From Epiperipatus broadwayi (lineage: Eukaryota > Onychophora > Udeonychophora > Euonychophora > Peripatidae): DNA of 64,000 nt. The stretch lies in assembly GCA_028023455.1 (NCBI GenBank), contig JAQFVV010000186.1:2384700-2448699 (forward strand), in the 5' to 3' direction. Shown here in pieces: positions 35,541-47,293 of the stretch. Numbering within the stretch: position 1 is the stretch's first letter; each line of letters starts with the position of its first letter. The position numbers and the translations under genes were made by a program. Below the pieces are notes generated by a model, which saw nothing but the letters and a program-made list of their open reading frames with translations, was not told the origin of the DNA and did not search any database.

Positions 35541-37589
35541 AGCACAGACGACGTTACATTGTTTTTTTATTAGTAAACATGAAATTAAAATAAAAAGTTC
35601 GCATTTAAAAACTTCTTTTTTTTTAAGACATAGAAATTGAAAATCTTAAACTCATATATATATATATAAATCGCACAGATAAAAAAAATTATTAAAATAA
35701 AACTTTATTAAAAATAGAAAAGGTATTTTAAAAACAAAAACTTAAAAAGATTTAGAGATAAAAATATATCTTTAATCTTGGAAAACACATTAATTAATCA
35801 GAAATGGAAATGATTGTTTTAATTAGTTAAATGTAAACTAGCCTTGGGCATTTAAATTTAAAAGCAACGGTCAGATAGGAAAACAATAGAAACTAATAGC
35901 AAATGAGAGAAATCCATCGGAAAATCAGACCTCAATGGAAGGATCATCATCATCGATGATGTAATGTCCATTGGATCCTAAAGTTACACATAAAAGAAAA
36001 AGTTTGATAATAAATAGTGAGGAATTATTATTGAGAGGAGGACAGATATGTGTTAGTGGGGAGTTGGAGGTGAAGGGATTGAAAGACGCACTTTCAATTC
36101 CTTCAGTTGTTAAAGAAAAAGAAATGAAACATCGTTTTCTTCATTGAGGACCAGCTAACGTAAAAAACCTCCGGATGAATAAATAAAACGGCCAACAGAA
36201 TACCAATCTTTTAGGATGGCGTGGGAATTCACATTCAAATGGCAAGGAACATATAAAGATGAACTGTTGAAAACCGTAAGAACTTTATAAATAATGAACA
36301 TTAAATTAAAACTTTCCATATTTAAAATAATTGCAATAGAATCCTATCTGACCAACTTTAATATTAATAATGTTATTTGATGTGTTTCTTTTATAAAATC
36401 ATTTCCATTTATTTTTTGTTCTTTAAGTTTTTATCATGATTTTTGTTTTTCGTTAAATTAATTTTATAAATGTTAAACTTAAGTCGGGCGTGAATGGCTG
36501 TATAGATTTGTAAAGTTATATTAGGGGAGGGTAATCTTGGGTTATTTGTTTCATGGTTAGATTGGATATATTGGTGTAATTAGTAGATGTAATATAAGAT
36601 TCGCTACGGGCAGAATCGCTACTATACGCCGCACACTTCCATTTGCCTATGGAAGGAATTATAAGACGGAGAACGCAGTTCCTTTCTATGGAGTTTTTTT
36701 TTATTGCTCTTCTTGTCCGATAGATGTAATATTCCATCTGACGAGAGGCAATTTCTTCTCTTAACTTTTTGTGCTGCCGTATTACATTGAATGCATCGAT
36801 ATATCAGATGAATTGACGCCAGTTTGAGTACGAATTTTTAGCCTAAGGTTAAATAGGGATAGAATGTTTTATTTTCAAATGCAAATCTATGTAGTCTATT
36901 CATACTGACCTAAATAAAAATGCATTAAATTTGTTGTTTATAGAGCTTGCATGGATTGGTTATCGGTTAATTAGTTTTGGGTTTTCATATTTGAAAATAT
37001 ATAGACATTCGATAAATAATGATACCTTACGGTGAGTATCTAAAATGTATTTATTGGAGCTTTTAGTTATTGGTGTTAATGCAGCATCTTATATGGAATG
37101 CTAATGGGTTCTTATAAATTCCTCTGCAATTGAGGTATCAGATTTTGTATTTTGATCGTTTATGTTGATTTGAAAGTTTTGAGTGAATCTAGTAACTGAC
37201 TATACTCAACATTTTTAAACAAATCTGTGCGAACTAATAATAGTATAAAATTTAAAATGTAAATTAAAAAAATCTAAAATAAAAGTTAAAAATAATGTTA
37301 AAGTAAACATATTAAAATGTTAAATTTTATATATATATATGTGCGTAATAAATGTTTGTGTGTTAATTACTGGCAGTGGCTTATTTTATTTATCTTTTTA
37401 ATATTGAAATATAATTAGATAAGATATTATATTATTAAATCTCTGCTATTCCACTGAGCTAGTGACATGGGCTAACGACCGGAATCAAAATAATTATAAA
37501 AAAAAAAAATTTTTTTTTTTTGACTTACATATCTGCCTAATTTATAAATTTTTCTAGGTTCAAATGCCTAGATGGTGCCCTGTAGTGCA
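35541..37589. other. Insert of about 2 kb in the right arm of the fold-back element
   Basis: The sequence has no counterpart in the left arm. It holds an exon-like minus segment at 35925-35977, a minus frame at 36516-36737 of 73 codons (MEYYIYRTRRAIKK, unrecognised), and at 37441-37465 the complement of a tRNA A-box-like CTAGCTCAGTGGAATAGCAG without a B box. Confidence 0.5.
35925..35977 (-). other. Candidate 3'-terminal exon
   Basis: On the minus strand a pyrimidine-rich tract (CTTTTTCTTTTATGTGTAAC) leads into TTTAG, a good 3' splice site, at 35978. The following 53 bases encode SNGHYIIDDDDPSIEV and a TGA stop. The acidic tail before a stop codon looks like a protein C-terminus. I do not recognise the gene and see no matching upstream exon, so this may be chance. 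Confidence 0.25.
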
Positions 37590-38528
37590 GATTACGTTCA
37601 GTCCACTTTTTCCGGATCGTTACAATAGAGAAATGTTTTTCCAAGCTAAAATATGTTTTTGTAGTTTATTTCTTGGAAATTATCCGACATCTTGGAAAAA
37701 TAAGAATAAACTTGGAAATAATATTAAAATGTATATTTGGAACAAAGAGAAAGTCAGTCCATTTTTTAATGTAAATTTCCCCCCCTTTACTTAACTTTTT
37801 CTTGCAAAACTGTTTGAATACAGATGTATTAAAGATGCTACATATCTATCTTTTGTAAATATTTTTTCAATAATTGTAAAATAATTATAAATTAGTGAGG
37901 GGCATTTCTGTTTTTGAAATTTTTGTTTTATTTATTTTTGAGCGATTTTTAATTTGTATTTTACTTATTTTTGAGTCATTTCAATTAATCACTAAGGAGT
38001 GTTTGGGTATTTTATGCAATCGATTTTTTAATTTGTATTTTACTTATTTTTGAGTCATTCCTTCGTTCGAGGGGGTGGTGGATTGTTTTAACTAAAAAAT
38101 AATGGTGTTATTGCTATTTTTGATGTGAACTTTTTAAAAATTTATTAATATTTGTAAAATAATAATTTTAAATTAGTTAAGAAGGCGGAGTGCGACTTCT
38201 GTTTTGGAAAATTTGTATTTTACTTCTTTTTGAGCGATTTTTTAATTTGTATGTTTTTGTGTGCACTTTTTAAAATTTTGTATATTACTTATTTTTGGGC
38301 CATTTTAATTAATCACTTGAGGAGGAGGGGTTACTTTATGTATTTTACCATTTCAGCGATTTTTTAACTTGTATTTTACTTATTTTTGAGCCATTTCAAT
38401 TAATCGTTGAAGCAACAAGTTTTTAAATTTTTTGTGTGTGTGTGTATTATTTTTAAATATTGAAAGAAATTTATCGATTGCGTGCTTCTTGATGGGTGCT
38501 AAAGCGCTATCTACCGGCACAGTACAAA

Positions 38529-38879
38529 ACCAAACAAAAAAAATTTTTTATTGTATAAAAAATAAAATATATATAATATTTTAATCAAAAAAAATCATCT
38601 TCTCTTCTTAAAAAAACCAGAGAAAAGCCAAATACTTGTGCTTCTCTTATGTACATGTCAAAAATTATTATTTTAAATCCCATTATTTTTGCTTTACATA
38701 AAAAACCCCAAAAAAATTGCCAACAATTAGCCGAGACGTCAGCACAGCCACCTTGCAAGCAGGCAGTTGGTTGCTGCGGGTTCTCCTCCCGATGCTATGA
38801 CATATTGAAAATAAAAAAAAAAAACTATAGATACAAAAAAATCATTCTAATATTAACTTATATAAAAAGAACTATGAAT
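38529..38879. other. Spacer with a short GC-richer patch
   Basis: 38735-38800 is more GC-rich, with CGGGTTCTCCTCCCG resembling a T-arm. A matching A box was not convincing. No gene is called. Confidence 0.4.
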
Positions 38880-40420
38880 ATTCATGGTGACAATTCTGCA
38901 TTTCTCAACTTGAGTTCCACATCAACTATCATTAATTTCAAGCCAATTTCAGAGAAATAAATTATTTATTTACAGAATATTTAGAGCAAAAGCAAAAAAG
39001 CAATTTCATTCCTACTCTAATTTGTTACTATCTTTCTAAGAACATAACAACCAAATTTCATAAAATAAGCATAAAGACATAAATATATACTAAAGAATTT
39101 GCATATAAAAAAACTAGAGTCAAAAGTATAACTTATTACTGCCTTTATATTTCCAAATTTCTCTTTGCTATACAGTAGTTATCATCCATTGGTTTTCATT
39201 AATAAAACTCAAAAATAGGCATGATAAACTTTAAATATGCACATATAGAGACAGGTAAAAATTCAGGCTCTATTTTTACATAAGTTAAAAAAATGATATT
39301 CTATGAATTTATGCAATTATACAAATTTAATATGTAGAATTATTAGTTTCAATTTATTAAATCAAATTCAATAAATAAGATATTCAATCTCCATTTTTGT
39401 ATAATTGATATTACTTGAATAAATATGAATCTGGTGAAAAGAATGATAAATATTTAAAACAATATGCTGTTCTATTCTAAATGTGTATAAAATTATAATA
39501 TGGGCAATATATAATTAAATTACTATATATTGCAGTTTAAAGCAATATTTGTTAAAAGATGAAATATCCTATAGACACAGGATAAAATTTACTATTGCTT
39601 TTGTAATGTTATACATAAATCAAAAATGTTTTCTAATTTATAATTTCTGGAAAACTTTATATTGTGGAATGTTTTTGGCCAATCTAGACATTCTATGACT
39701 ACAAATAGTTTATGAAACTCTACATTAGTGAATATAAATTGTAAATAAAGACCTCAAAAACTTATTCAATAATGATAATTAATTCTACAATCATACTGCC
39801 TTCAACAAATCAAATAAATAATGATAGCCATTAAAATAATTAGGCAATCCTGGCCTATTTTTCCCAAAAAAGACCTTATAATTCCAATTACTTCCCTCTC
39901 CACTACAACTTTTTCCATTTTAAAACAGACTTGTCCATAATATTATCTTATCCACATTAATGTTTTTTTAAATTTATGTTTACAATTTCCTAACCGTAAA
40001 AGTTTACTTATTTAAAACTACACAGTCCAAAATAATATATTTAATATTTTCTATGTTGCGTTTATATGCTCTACATATCCCATCTTTCACCTTACCTTAC
40101 ATATTAAATGTTTAGTTAATTATCAAATAATGCATAGTTTTAATCAACAAAAAATATCATTCAGGAAAAAGTTATCAAAAATGATAAATGAAAGTATAAA
40201 TAACTAATGGAAAACCTTTCCTTAATTATAGTCTTGACTATTACTCTTCTGGAAGTGACTTGATTTACATTTTGATAACGAATATCGATATTTATCCCCT
40301 AGAAAATCACTTAATAAAAAATTTCCCTATATATACAAGTGTGTGACATACTTATTTATTAATAACTGTCTCATGTTCATATATATATTTTTTTTGGACA
40401 TATTATATTTGTAGAAAAAT
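38880..40420 (+). repeat. Old 1.6-kb direct duplication, copy 2
   Basis: Diverged direct partner of 24955-26590, about 13.9 kb away. Landmarks keep the same order but it is slightly shorter through several deletions. Unlike copy 1 it is not followed by a zinc-finger array. Confidence 0.75.
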
Positions 40421-43180
40421 GAAGGCTGATGAACATTTGTTACAGTTGAAGAAAAAGCACAAAAAATAAAAACATCCCATGAAAATCCTTCAAAAATAAA
40501 GAATTTCAAAAGTTAAATGATGTTTTGTATGATAATATCATCCCCAGTAATTGGTGTGGAATGGGTTACATCTAATAATATGAATTCCATGTAAGCTGCA
40601 ATGAATAAATTCTATAAAAATTACTTTTTTTAAACATCAGTTTGAAAATAAATATCTATTTGTAGTATAATCTTTTACCCTTGCAAGAAAACTTCCAATT
40701 CTTATTCCAATCAATGCTCAGTGAAATGAGACTACAGTGATGAGAACAAATAATACAATATGTGGAGAATAACACTAGAAAACTAAGAAGTAATAGTAGC
40801 AATAGAAAAAAGCAACGTTTGTATAAGAATTAGTTCCTTACAAAAATATAATTATTAACATTTACTGTAATTTAAAAAAACAAAATTAAAGTTGTCAAAA
40901 TCTCTCAACAAATGTTTATCCATATTACAAAGGAACACACATGGAAAATTTACTGGAAACATTTTATAGTTCAAAAATAATAAAAACTCATATTAATTGA
41001 CTGACCCATTACACTATCACTAGTTTATATGTAAATAAACTCTCATTATAATTTTTGATAAAATAAATTGAAAAATGTAAAATATTTCATATTACTTAGA
41101 TATTTAGACTATCTATAAATATGAAATAAAAACACCAGCAGGATTTGTTATATATTGCAGCTCTCCTTTTTCCTTCTAAATACATCAAGTACTATACATA
41201 ATAACTCTGTGCGAAAAATGTAACTACTATGATCCTGATTCACAGAAATCGATCAAAATTTTCTGTAAGATTAGATATGAAATCAAACATATAAGACCAA
41301 AAAGTTTCTGTTAATTAAAAATAATTCAAACAAACCACCACCACCCCAAACCCCAACACCAACCACAGCCACCACCCCCACAACCCACCCCACACACCCC
41401 CCCCTGAAAATAATTCGTGATTCCTCTTTAAAAGAAGCTAATTTAGTGGAATAGTGTAAAATTTAAAGTAAGTTTAAGATATTAAGCAGCAAGGTGTTAT
41501 TCCTTGTTTGAAACATTAAAAAAAGTAAGAACAAATTATTTATGACTACTCCATTTGTTCCTATCATGTGATATTCATGTGATAAACAAACACAGGTTAT
41601 TCAGCAATGTTCATAAGTTATCATGATGAATTCATTGGCTTTATGTTTAACTTTTTCTTTTTAGAACTGAAATATCAGTTGAAATATCTTGAAATAAGAT
41701 AAATGTGGATGTGAATGATCTTCTTTAGATATTTATAATCATGGTAGTCAAAAGTAAATCATGGCCTTTAGTCTCAAAAGACTGTAAAATTATCATTCCA
41801 TTACAGCAGCTGGCAATGACTCTGCTAATGGTAGGATAAAATTAAAAGGCAATCTTTAATTTAGATATCTACAACTGCAGACCAATTGGAAAACCTGTCT
41901 TATTGTAACTAGGATATTTGCTGGACATTGTGAAACTAGATGAGTCAATTGGGTTAAAGACTTGACATGTACTTCATAACTAAGGTATAAATACTAAAAT
42001 GACAAATAAAATTAATGTACATAAACATTAGAAAAATAACATTGTGAAGATTGATCATTTATCAAGTTTAGAGGCTAGATTAATTATTTGATTTTATGGA
42101 AAATAGCAAATGCAAATAATTCAAGTTTATATCCTAATAAGTTCTAACTGTTGTGACAAAGTTGAGGATTTTTATATACATGTATAAAATGCTTTTGACG
42201 AAATCAAATATTTTAAAATTATGGGAAACATTTTTGCTTCAAATGGTAAGCAACTGAATGATTGTGCTGAGAATAAATTTGATTATAATGACAGGAATGA
42301 AAGATGGTAGACTTAAAGGAAAAATTTGCTTTATTAATTCTGTAAAAAAAATGATAAAGGAAAATGGGCATGAAAATATACAAATTAAAGTATAGCTGAA
42401 ATGGATCATATTCTAACCAAACATTAAGTACATATTTCAATATAACAATGTTCTTAATAGATTTGACACAGGAAATGACTATTAATTAATGAGAAGTATA
42501 TATGTTAATGCAGAACCAGACAGATAAAAATAATTTTAAAAAAAATTGATATTCCTAACTTTCAAAAATGCTGTAATTAATTTAAATTGAAACTTGGAAA
42601 TGAATTGAAAATATTGTCAGACTTGGATAATGAGTCAAAATGGACAGTAATAAATAAAGATCTGCAAGACATATATATGGCTTATATAAAAAAGAAGCAA
42701 TTTTCCAATAGTATGATACAATCAACTGTGGAAAATAAAATGAAATAACATGAAAGATTTTAAAAAAAAGCTATTAAAAATGAATATTTGTGAGTTTTAT
42801 AAAATGATACAAGAAAAGAATTAATACTAATATGAAAAGTGTGGAATGTTGTTATTATAAGATATAATTATGACTTGGCAAATAAAGTTATAAAAAAGAA
42901 TAACTCCAAAAAACATAAAACACCATCTGAATGATTAAAAAAAAAATTATTTCAGCAATAAAAATAAATGAATTATTCCAAAAGGAATATCATTAGAAAA
43001 TTTGCAGAAGAGATACAGAAAAAAGTGTTATTTCTACATTTTTTGAATTGCTGATATATATTGAGTTTTTATTTATTTTAACTGACACAGTAGAGGACAC
43101 AAATGACAATTTTAAGAACTAGCATACAATCTTAAACGAAAGAAAAATTGTACATTTGTGTAAAAATAGTGAAAAAGAAA
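40421..43180. other. AT-rich DNA with one C/CA-rich tract
   Basis: No complete gene. A low-complexity tract at 41328-41405 is almost only C and A (CCACCACCCC, ACCCCAACACC and similar), with strong strand asymmetry. Around 42590-42780 a decayed plus frame (for example KDLQDIYMAYIKKKQF) could belong to the 5' part of the Ty3 relic or another element; I do not recognise it. Confidence 0.5.
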
Positions 43181-46070
43181 ATGGCAGTCAAAACCTGGGA
43201 AAGTTTGATATTGGTAACCCCTCAGTGTGACATGTAAATGTGGAACATATAAACTATTATATAAAGATTAGTAAAATTAAAGTAGATAAGTATAAAGTTT
43301 TGACACTGTTGTTTTTTGCAAATAGCAATGTTCTACAGATTGCTAAGCAGTTATCTGATCCTAAGATTCCAGAACATGTATCATACAATGAACTAGTAGA
43401 ATATCTGAGTACATATTTTGAGTCAGTAGTAATGAAGATAGCTCATTGGCATTTTCAAATGAAAAAACAATTATCTCAGAGAGTTACCAAAATTAATATA
43501 TGGCATTGCCTAATTTGGCCAGATAATGTGAATTTATGGCAGAGTTTGGGAACATATTCCTGGATCAGCAATTATATAGAATGTCAAACCACAATCTTAA
43601 AAAAAGTACTATGTGAAGTAGATATAACATACACAACAGCTACTGCAAAATGAATAAAACAGGAGATAACAATAAATAATGCATCACAATGTCAAATAGG
43701 AACAAATGAATTAAAAACTATCACAAGTGGATACAGAGCTACGACTGATAAATCATTTAAAATATCCTTAAGAAATAAATTAATGTGCTATAGTTGCAAA
43801 ATTGTGGGGCCAAAATAATGGTATACATATGTAAGAAATAAAAGGATGCTTGGTTCACATTTTCAGGAAGAATGAAAATAATGAAAAAGGTAAGACATGT
43901 CTGGATTTGAAATCAGGGGGAGGTGGAGCTTGTAAAAATATTGGGATAAAGACATAAAGAGATTCAAATACACTGAATGTAACCACTTGTGGAATTAAAG
44001 TCAATATGAATGTTGACAGCAATGCTGGATTATTGATTCGATCTCTGAAAGAGTGGAATAAAATTAACATTAAATCCAAGAAAGAAATGAATGTCGTTAA
44101 GACAAATCTAGTGGTGCAGATGCGAATAAAAACAGAATACAAACTTGGTGGAATGTTTTTGTTCCAATGAAAGTAAAAAAATTTACCAATGTTTATTGTA
44201 AAGAAAGACATTAGTTCACTGCTTAAACCAAAACTAGTTTTGTCCATTAGGAATCTGTTTTCAAATAATTAAGAAAGCCAAATTAGAAATTTTCCTCAGC
44301 TGTTTAAACATAAAATAACTGAATTAAGAATGTGCCTAGTAGACAAGAAATTAGCTAAACATGCACAACCTGCTGTGTATGCGCTGAAATCAACAGTTTG
44401 AAGAAACAATGGGAAATATGATAAGAAGTCAACATTATCACTTGCGGAAGACTATCATGGGATAGTATTGTGGTTGTAATCATAAGACCAGATGGGATTA
44501 TTCATCTGAGCGAAGATTATCAAATTACTTCAAATAAATATATAATAGAGGTGCTTAGCCATGCCAAGTGTACCCAAAGTGTTAGCATCTTTACAGAAAG
44601 CCTTTCTTCACAAAGATAGATTTAAAGTCCACATTCCATCATACTACTTACAAAAAAATGCAGAATTATTGCTATTATGTACCCTTGTTGGTCAGTTTAA
44701 ATGCAGAAAATTACCCTAGGAGATATGTGGCCCCAAATATCTTTCCAGTAGAGATGAACATGTTAATGCAAAACATAAATGGAGTTCTTATCTATTTACG
44801 CAATTCAGTAATTAGTACCCAGTCGAAAGAAGGGCTGGAAAAATAAGTTATGGAAGTGGGTTCGATGCTAAATAAAGTGGGAACTAAATTAAATGCTGAC
44901 AAGTGCATTTGGGCAAGTTCAGAAATAAAAAATTTTGTGACATATGATAAATAAGGATGGAAACTATTCCCAATTCTGAGAAAGTTATAGCCATAAAAGA
45001 AGCCATCACTCCAAAGTATGAAAAAAATGTATAAGCTTTTCTGGGATTGTTGATTTCTAGAAAGAATTTATAGGGTAAAGTCACATGTATTAACACCATT
45101 GTATGAGTTAAACACAGGAAATTTACTGATGAGCACAAATAGCATTCCAGAAGGCCAAGGATTTATTGATGTCAGAGAAACTCTTGAGTGCATTGCTATA
45201 GTGATTTGGATGTGATGATTATGACAGATGTTTCAGGGACTTGTGAGATAACAAGTATGGTGACAATGAATGCCTAATAACTTATACAGAACGTTATCAT
45301 TGTAAAAATTGCCAATTAATGAAAAAGCTCTGGCTATATTTTCAATAAAAAAATTTTCATCAATACATATATGGATAGTTTTACAGTATGTATGGACCAT
45401 ATCCTATATTTAAAATTTTTGGAAAAATAAAAAATGCTGAACATGCAAGTCAGACACTTTTAGAGTGAACCAATATATTAGCAGCCTATGATTAAATTAG
45501 GTTAAAAGCTGGAAAAGGAATTTTGCATGTAGATGCATTATCATGACTGAACTAGACACATGGATGCAATAAATATCTAAATAGTTTTAAAGTCATTGAA
45601 TGTCAAAAAAGTTTTGAATATAAGAAGCTAACAAATCAGATCCAAAACAGAAGGCCAAAACATCAACCAAGTTTCATTGTTATAGCAATTTGAAATGTTC
45701 ATCAGTTTCTCAATCTGCAATGGCTGTATCCTGATGGTTAATCAAATCCTCATATTAGCAAAACAAATGGAAACTAATATTAAAGTTGTAAAGAACATCT
45801 TGAAGTCATACATATAAAAAGTCACACATCCATCTGTAGTGGCTTAAAAGAAATGCTGAAATAAAACAATAAAAACTTGCAATTCTGGCCAATCAGTGCT
45901 GATTTACCAAGAAAAATTTATAAACCATAGATAGAGGCCAAGATACTAAGGAAAAGTATCCATATAGATTATGCAGGATCTTCGAACAAACATCTAATAT
46001 TAATAATAACTGAAACACACAGGCTTATTATATACCTGTGTTTATATATGAAATATATAGGCTAGTAAAT
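43181..46070 (+). pseudogene. Ty3-type LTR retrotransposon gag-pol relic
   Basis: Domains follow the Ty3 order on the plus strand. Gag: 43181-43660, with GKFDIGNPS, KVLTLLFFANSN and SYNELVEYLSTYFE. A zinc-knuckle remnant near 43785 (LMCYSCKIVG). Protease remnant near 44010-44220 (VDSNAGLLIRS in place of a DTGA-type active site). Reverse transcriptase 44230-45240, where the YLDD box is YLRN (LIYLRN), followed by KLNADKCIWASSEIKF and AFLGLL. RNase H about 45240-45560 (ends near HVDALS). Integrase start about 45560-46070, with a WERIHIDYAG-like segment reduced to fragments. Frameshifts and stops are frequent and catalytic residues are lost, so it is dead. The integrase is cut at about 46070, where a ribozyme-unit array begins. 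Flanking LTRs were not found. Confidence 0.8.
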
Positions 46071-46400
46071 TTATAAGCAGGTGGCAGTACTGTATAGAGT
46101 TTTGCTTTGTTTATAAACAATTATGTGCTAGTATGAAATAGTGAGCATGTGATGCTTTGTGGTTTAACACCAATCCTGCCTAATAGGATAGTGATGGCTA
46201 TGATTGTTAAAGAGCCAGACACCAAAATGTATGGGTGCTGAACTGAGTTCAAATCCATATGACTATATAAGCTATTGAGCTTAGATTGAAAATATTTTTA
46301 TGTTTAAATTTCATTCTCATAGTTTTATAGTTAAGGAGAGATAAAAGGTGGTTGCTGGAGGGTTGCCTTAGATCCTAAGATCTAGGTGCAGTGCTCTCAA

Positions 46401-46462
46401 ATCCAAAGCTCCTCACTGACGAAGGCCACCAGCCGGAAACTAGTCTGGAGATATTGGATGAG
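46401..46462 (+). ncRNA. Type I hammerhead-like ribozyme (family 1, copy H), well preserved
   Basis: Core CTGACGA (46416-46422; C at the tolerant position 7), stem II GGC-cacca-GCC flanked by an A·G mismatch, then GAAAC, the self-complementary ACTAGT and the cleavage site GTC ending at 46445. Proximal stem I pairs at five of six positions between 46410-46415 and 46446-46451. The distal helix ATCCAA (46401-46406) pairs with TTGGAT (46454-46459). Self-cleavage after C46445 is predicted. The missing G-C at the base of stem II is the main doubt about activity. Confidence 0.65.
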
Positions 46463-46557
46463 TAGGCATTAGATAGGAATTTTATGCACAAGCCTTCTGG
46501 CATCCATTAATTACTCTGGTTGGCACAGGATGGCAGTACTGTATAGAGTTTTGCCTT

Positions 46558-46792
46558 GACTATACAGAAAATGAATTATTAATTTTTATGCTGGGTTTGC
46601 GAAAAGATAAGGGGGATTTAGATTTAAAGGCCATAGAGTTGACAAGGATTATGTTGTGGAAATGGGATGGGGCAGAATATGGGAAGACTTAGAGTGGGGA
46701 ATGGAAATAAAGTGGCTAACAGGTTTATCTGGGCATAGTTGCTGAGATATTCTTGACTTCATTTAAGAAGCCAAATACATCACATCACATTG
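46558..46792 (+). repeat. SINE-like insertion ending in ACATC repeats, copy 1
   Basis: The insertion splits two ribozyme units. From 46602 (AAAAGATAAGGGGGATTTAG) to 46790 it matches 49571-49810 closely. Both end ACATCACATCACAT, a short tandem tail as seen on some SINEs and LINE ends. No reading frame is convincing. The first 44 bases (46558-46601) are not in the other copy. Confidence 0.65.
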
Positions 46793-47076
46793 TTTATAAA
46801 CAATTATGTGCTAGTATGAGATAGTGATCATGTGATGCTTTGTGGTTTAACACCAATCCTGCTTAATAGGATAGTGGTGCCTATGTTTGTTAAAGACACC
46901 AAAATGTATGGGTGCTGAACTGAGTTCAGACGCATATGACTGTAAGCTATTGAGCTTAGATTGAAAAAATTTTTGTGTTTTCAATTTCGTTCTCATAGTT
47001 TTATAGTTAAGGAAAGATAAAAGGTGGTTGGTGGAGAGTTGCATTAGATCCTAAGATCTAGGTGCAGTGCTCTCAG

Positions 47077-47138
47077 ATCCAAAGCTTCTGACTGATGAAG
47101 GCCACAAGCCAGAAATTAGTCTGGGGATATTGGATGAG
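47077..47138 (+). ncRNA. Type I hammerhead-like ribozyme (family 1, copy I)
   Basis: Core CTGATGA (47092-47098), stem II GGC-cacaa-GCC with an A·A closing mismatch, GAAAT in place of GAAAC, then TAGTC with cleavage expected after C47121. Proximal stem I has five of six pairs including two wobbles. The distal helix ATCCAA (47077-47082) pairs with TTGGAT (47130-47135). Confidence 0.6.
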
Positions 47139-47293
47139 TAGACATTAGATAGGGATTTTATGCACAAGCCTTCTGGCATCCATTGATTACTCTGGTTGGC
47201 ACATGGTGGCAGTACTGTATAGAGTTTTGTCTTGTTTATAAACAATTATGTGCTAGTATAAGAGATAGTGATCATGTGATGCTTTGTGGTTTA

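Larger units (their letters stand above)
31757..38528. mobile_element. Large fold-back (long terminal inverted repeat) element
   Basis: The outer ends are inverse copies: TACTGTGCTGGTAGATGGTG at 31757 and GTACTGTGCCGGTAGATAGC read inward from 38528. The left arm is continuous (31757-33220). The right arm is in two blocks: 35010-35540 pairs with 32640-33220, and 37590-38528 pairs with 31757-32640. About 2 kb (35541-37589) interrupts the right arm. The outer arms carry repeats of GAAATGGCTCAAAAATAAGT with C-rich spacers. A stretch like AGGTCTATTAYRTCACATTT in the inner arms also occurs beside the Merlin transposase relic at 51808, hinting that the element is Merlin-related and moved in trans. 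It has no transposase of its own. Exact target duplications were not found. Confidence 0.7.
46071..47293 (+). mobile_element. Family 1 ribozyme-bearing tandem units, best-preserved locus
   Basis: Unit 1 runs from about 46107 (TTTATAAACAATTATGTGCT) to 46557. Unit 2 runs from about 46793 to 47228. A third unit start (TTTATAAACAATTATG) follows immediately at 47229 and ends near 47293. Units share high identity, including CACCAATCCTGCYTAATAGG, GGTGCAGTGCTCTCARATCC, the ribozyme core and the tail ACTGTATAGAGTTTTG. Cores at 46416 and 47092 are 676 bp apart; removing the 236-bp insertion at 46558-46793 leaves about 440 bp, equal to the spacing in the 1.7-2.65 kb locus. The array interrupts the integrase end of the Ty3 relic. 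Confidence 0.7.

Noticed and set aside
37441-37465. tRNA D-arm-like sequence on the minus strand
   Set aside because: A-box similarity only; no anticodon arm or B box follows at the expected distance.
38735-38800. tRNA-like T-arm sequence CGGGTTCTCCTCCCG
   Set aside because: Loop does not match TTCRANY and no properly spaced D-arm was found.
43855-44247. Minus frame of 130 codons
   Set aside because: Antisense to the protease-RT region of the Ty3 relic; translation is hydrophobic and unrecognised.
45121-45150. Another CTGATGA (potential hammerhead core)
   Set aside because: It lies in the RT-RNase H junction of the Ty3 relic and encodes the expected protein residues; no GAAAC or stems follow.
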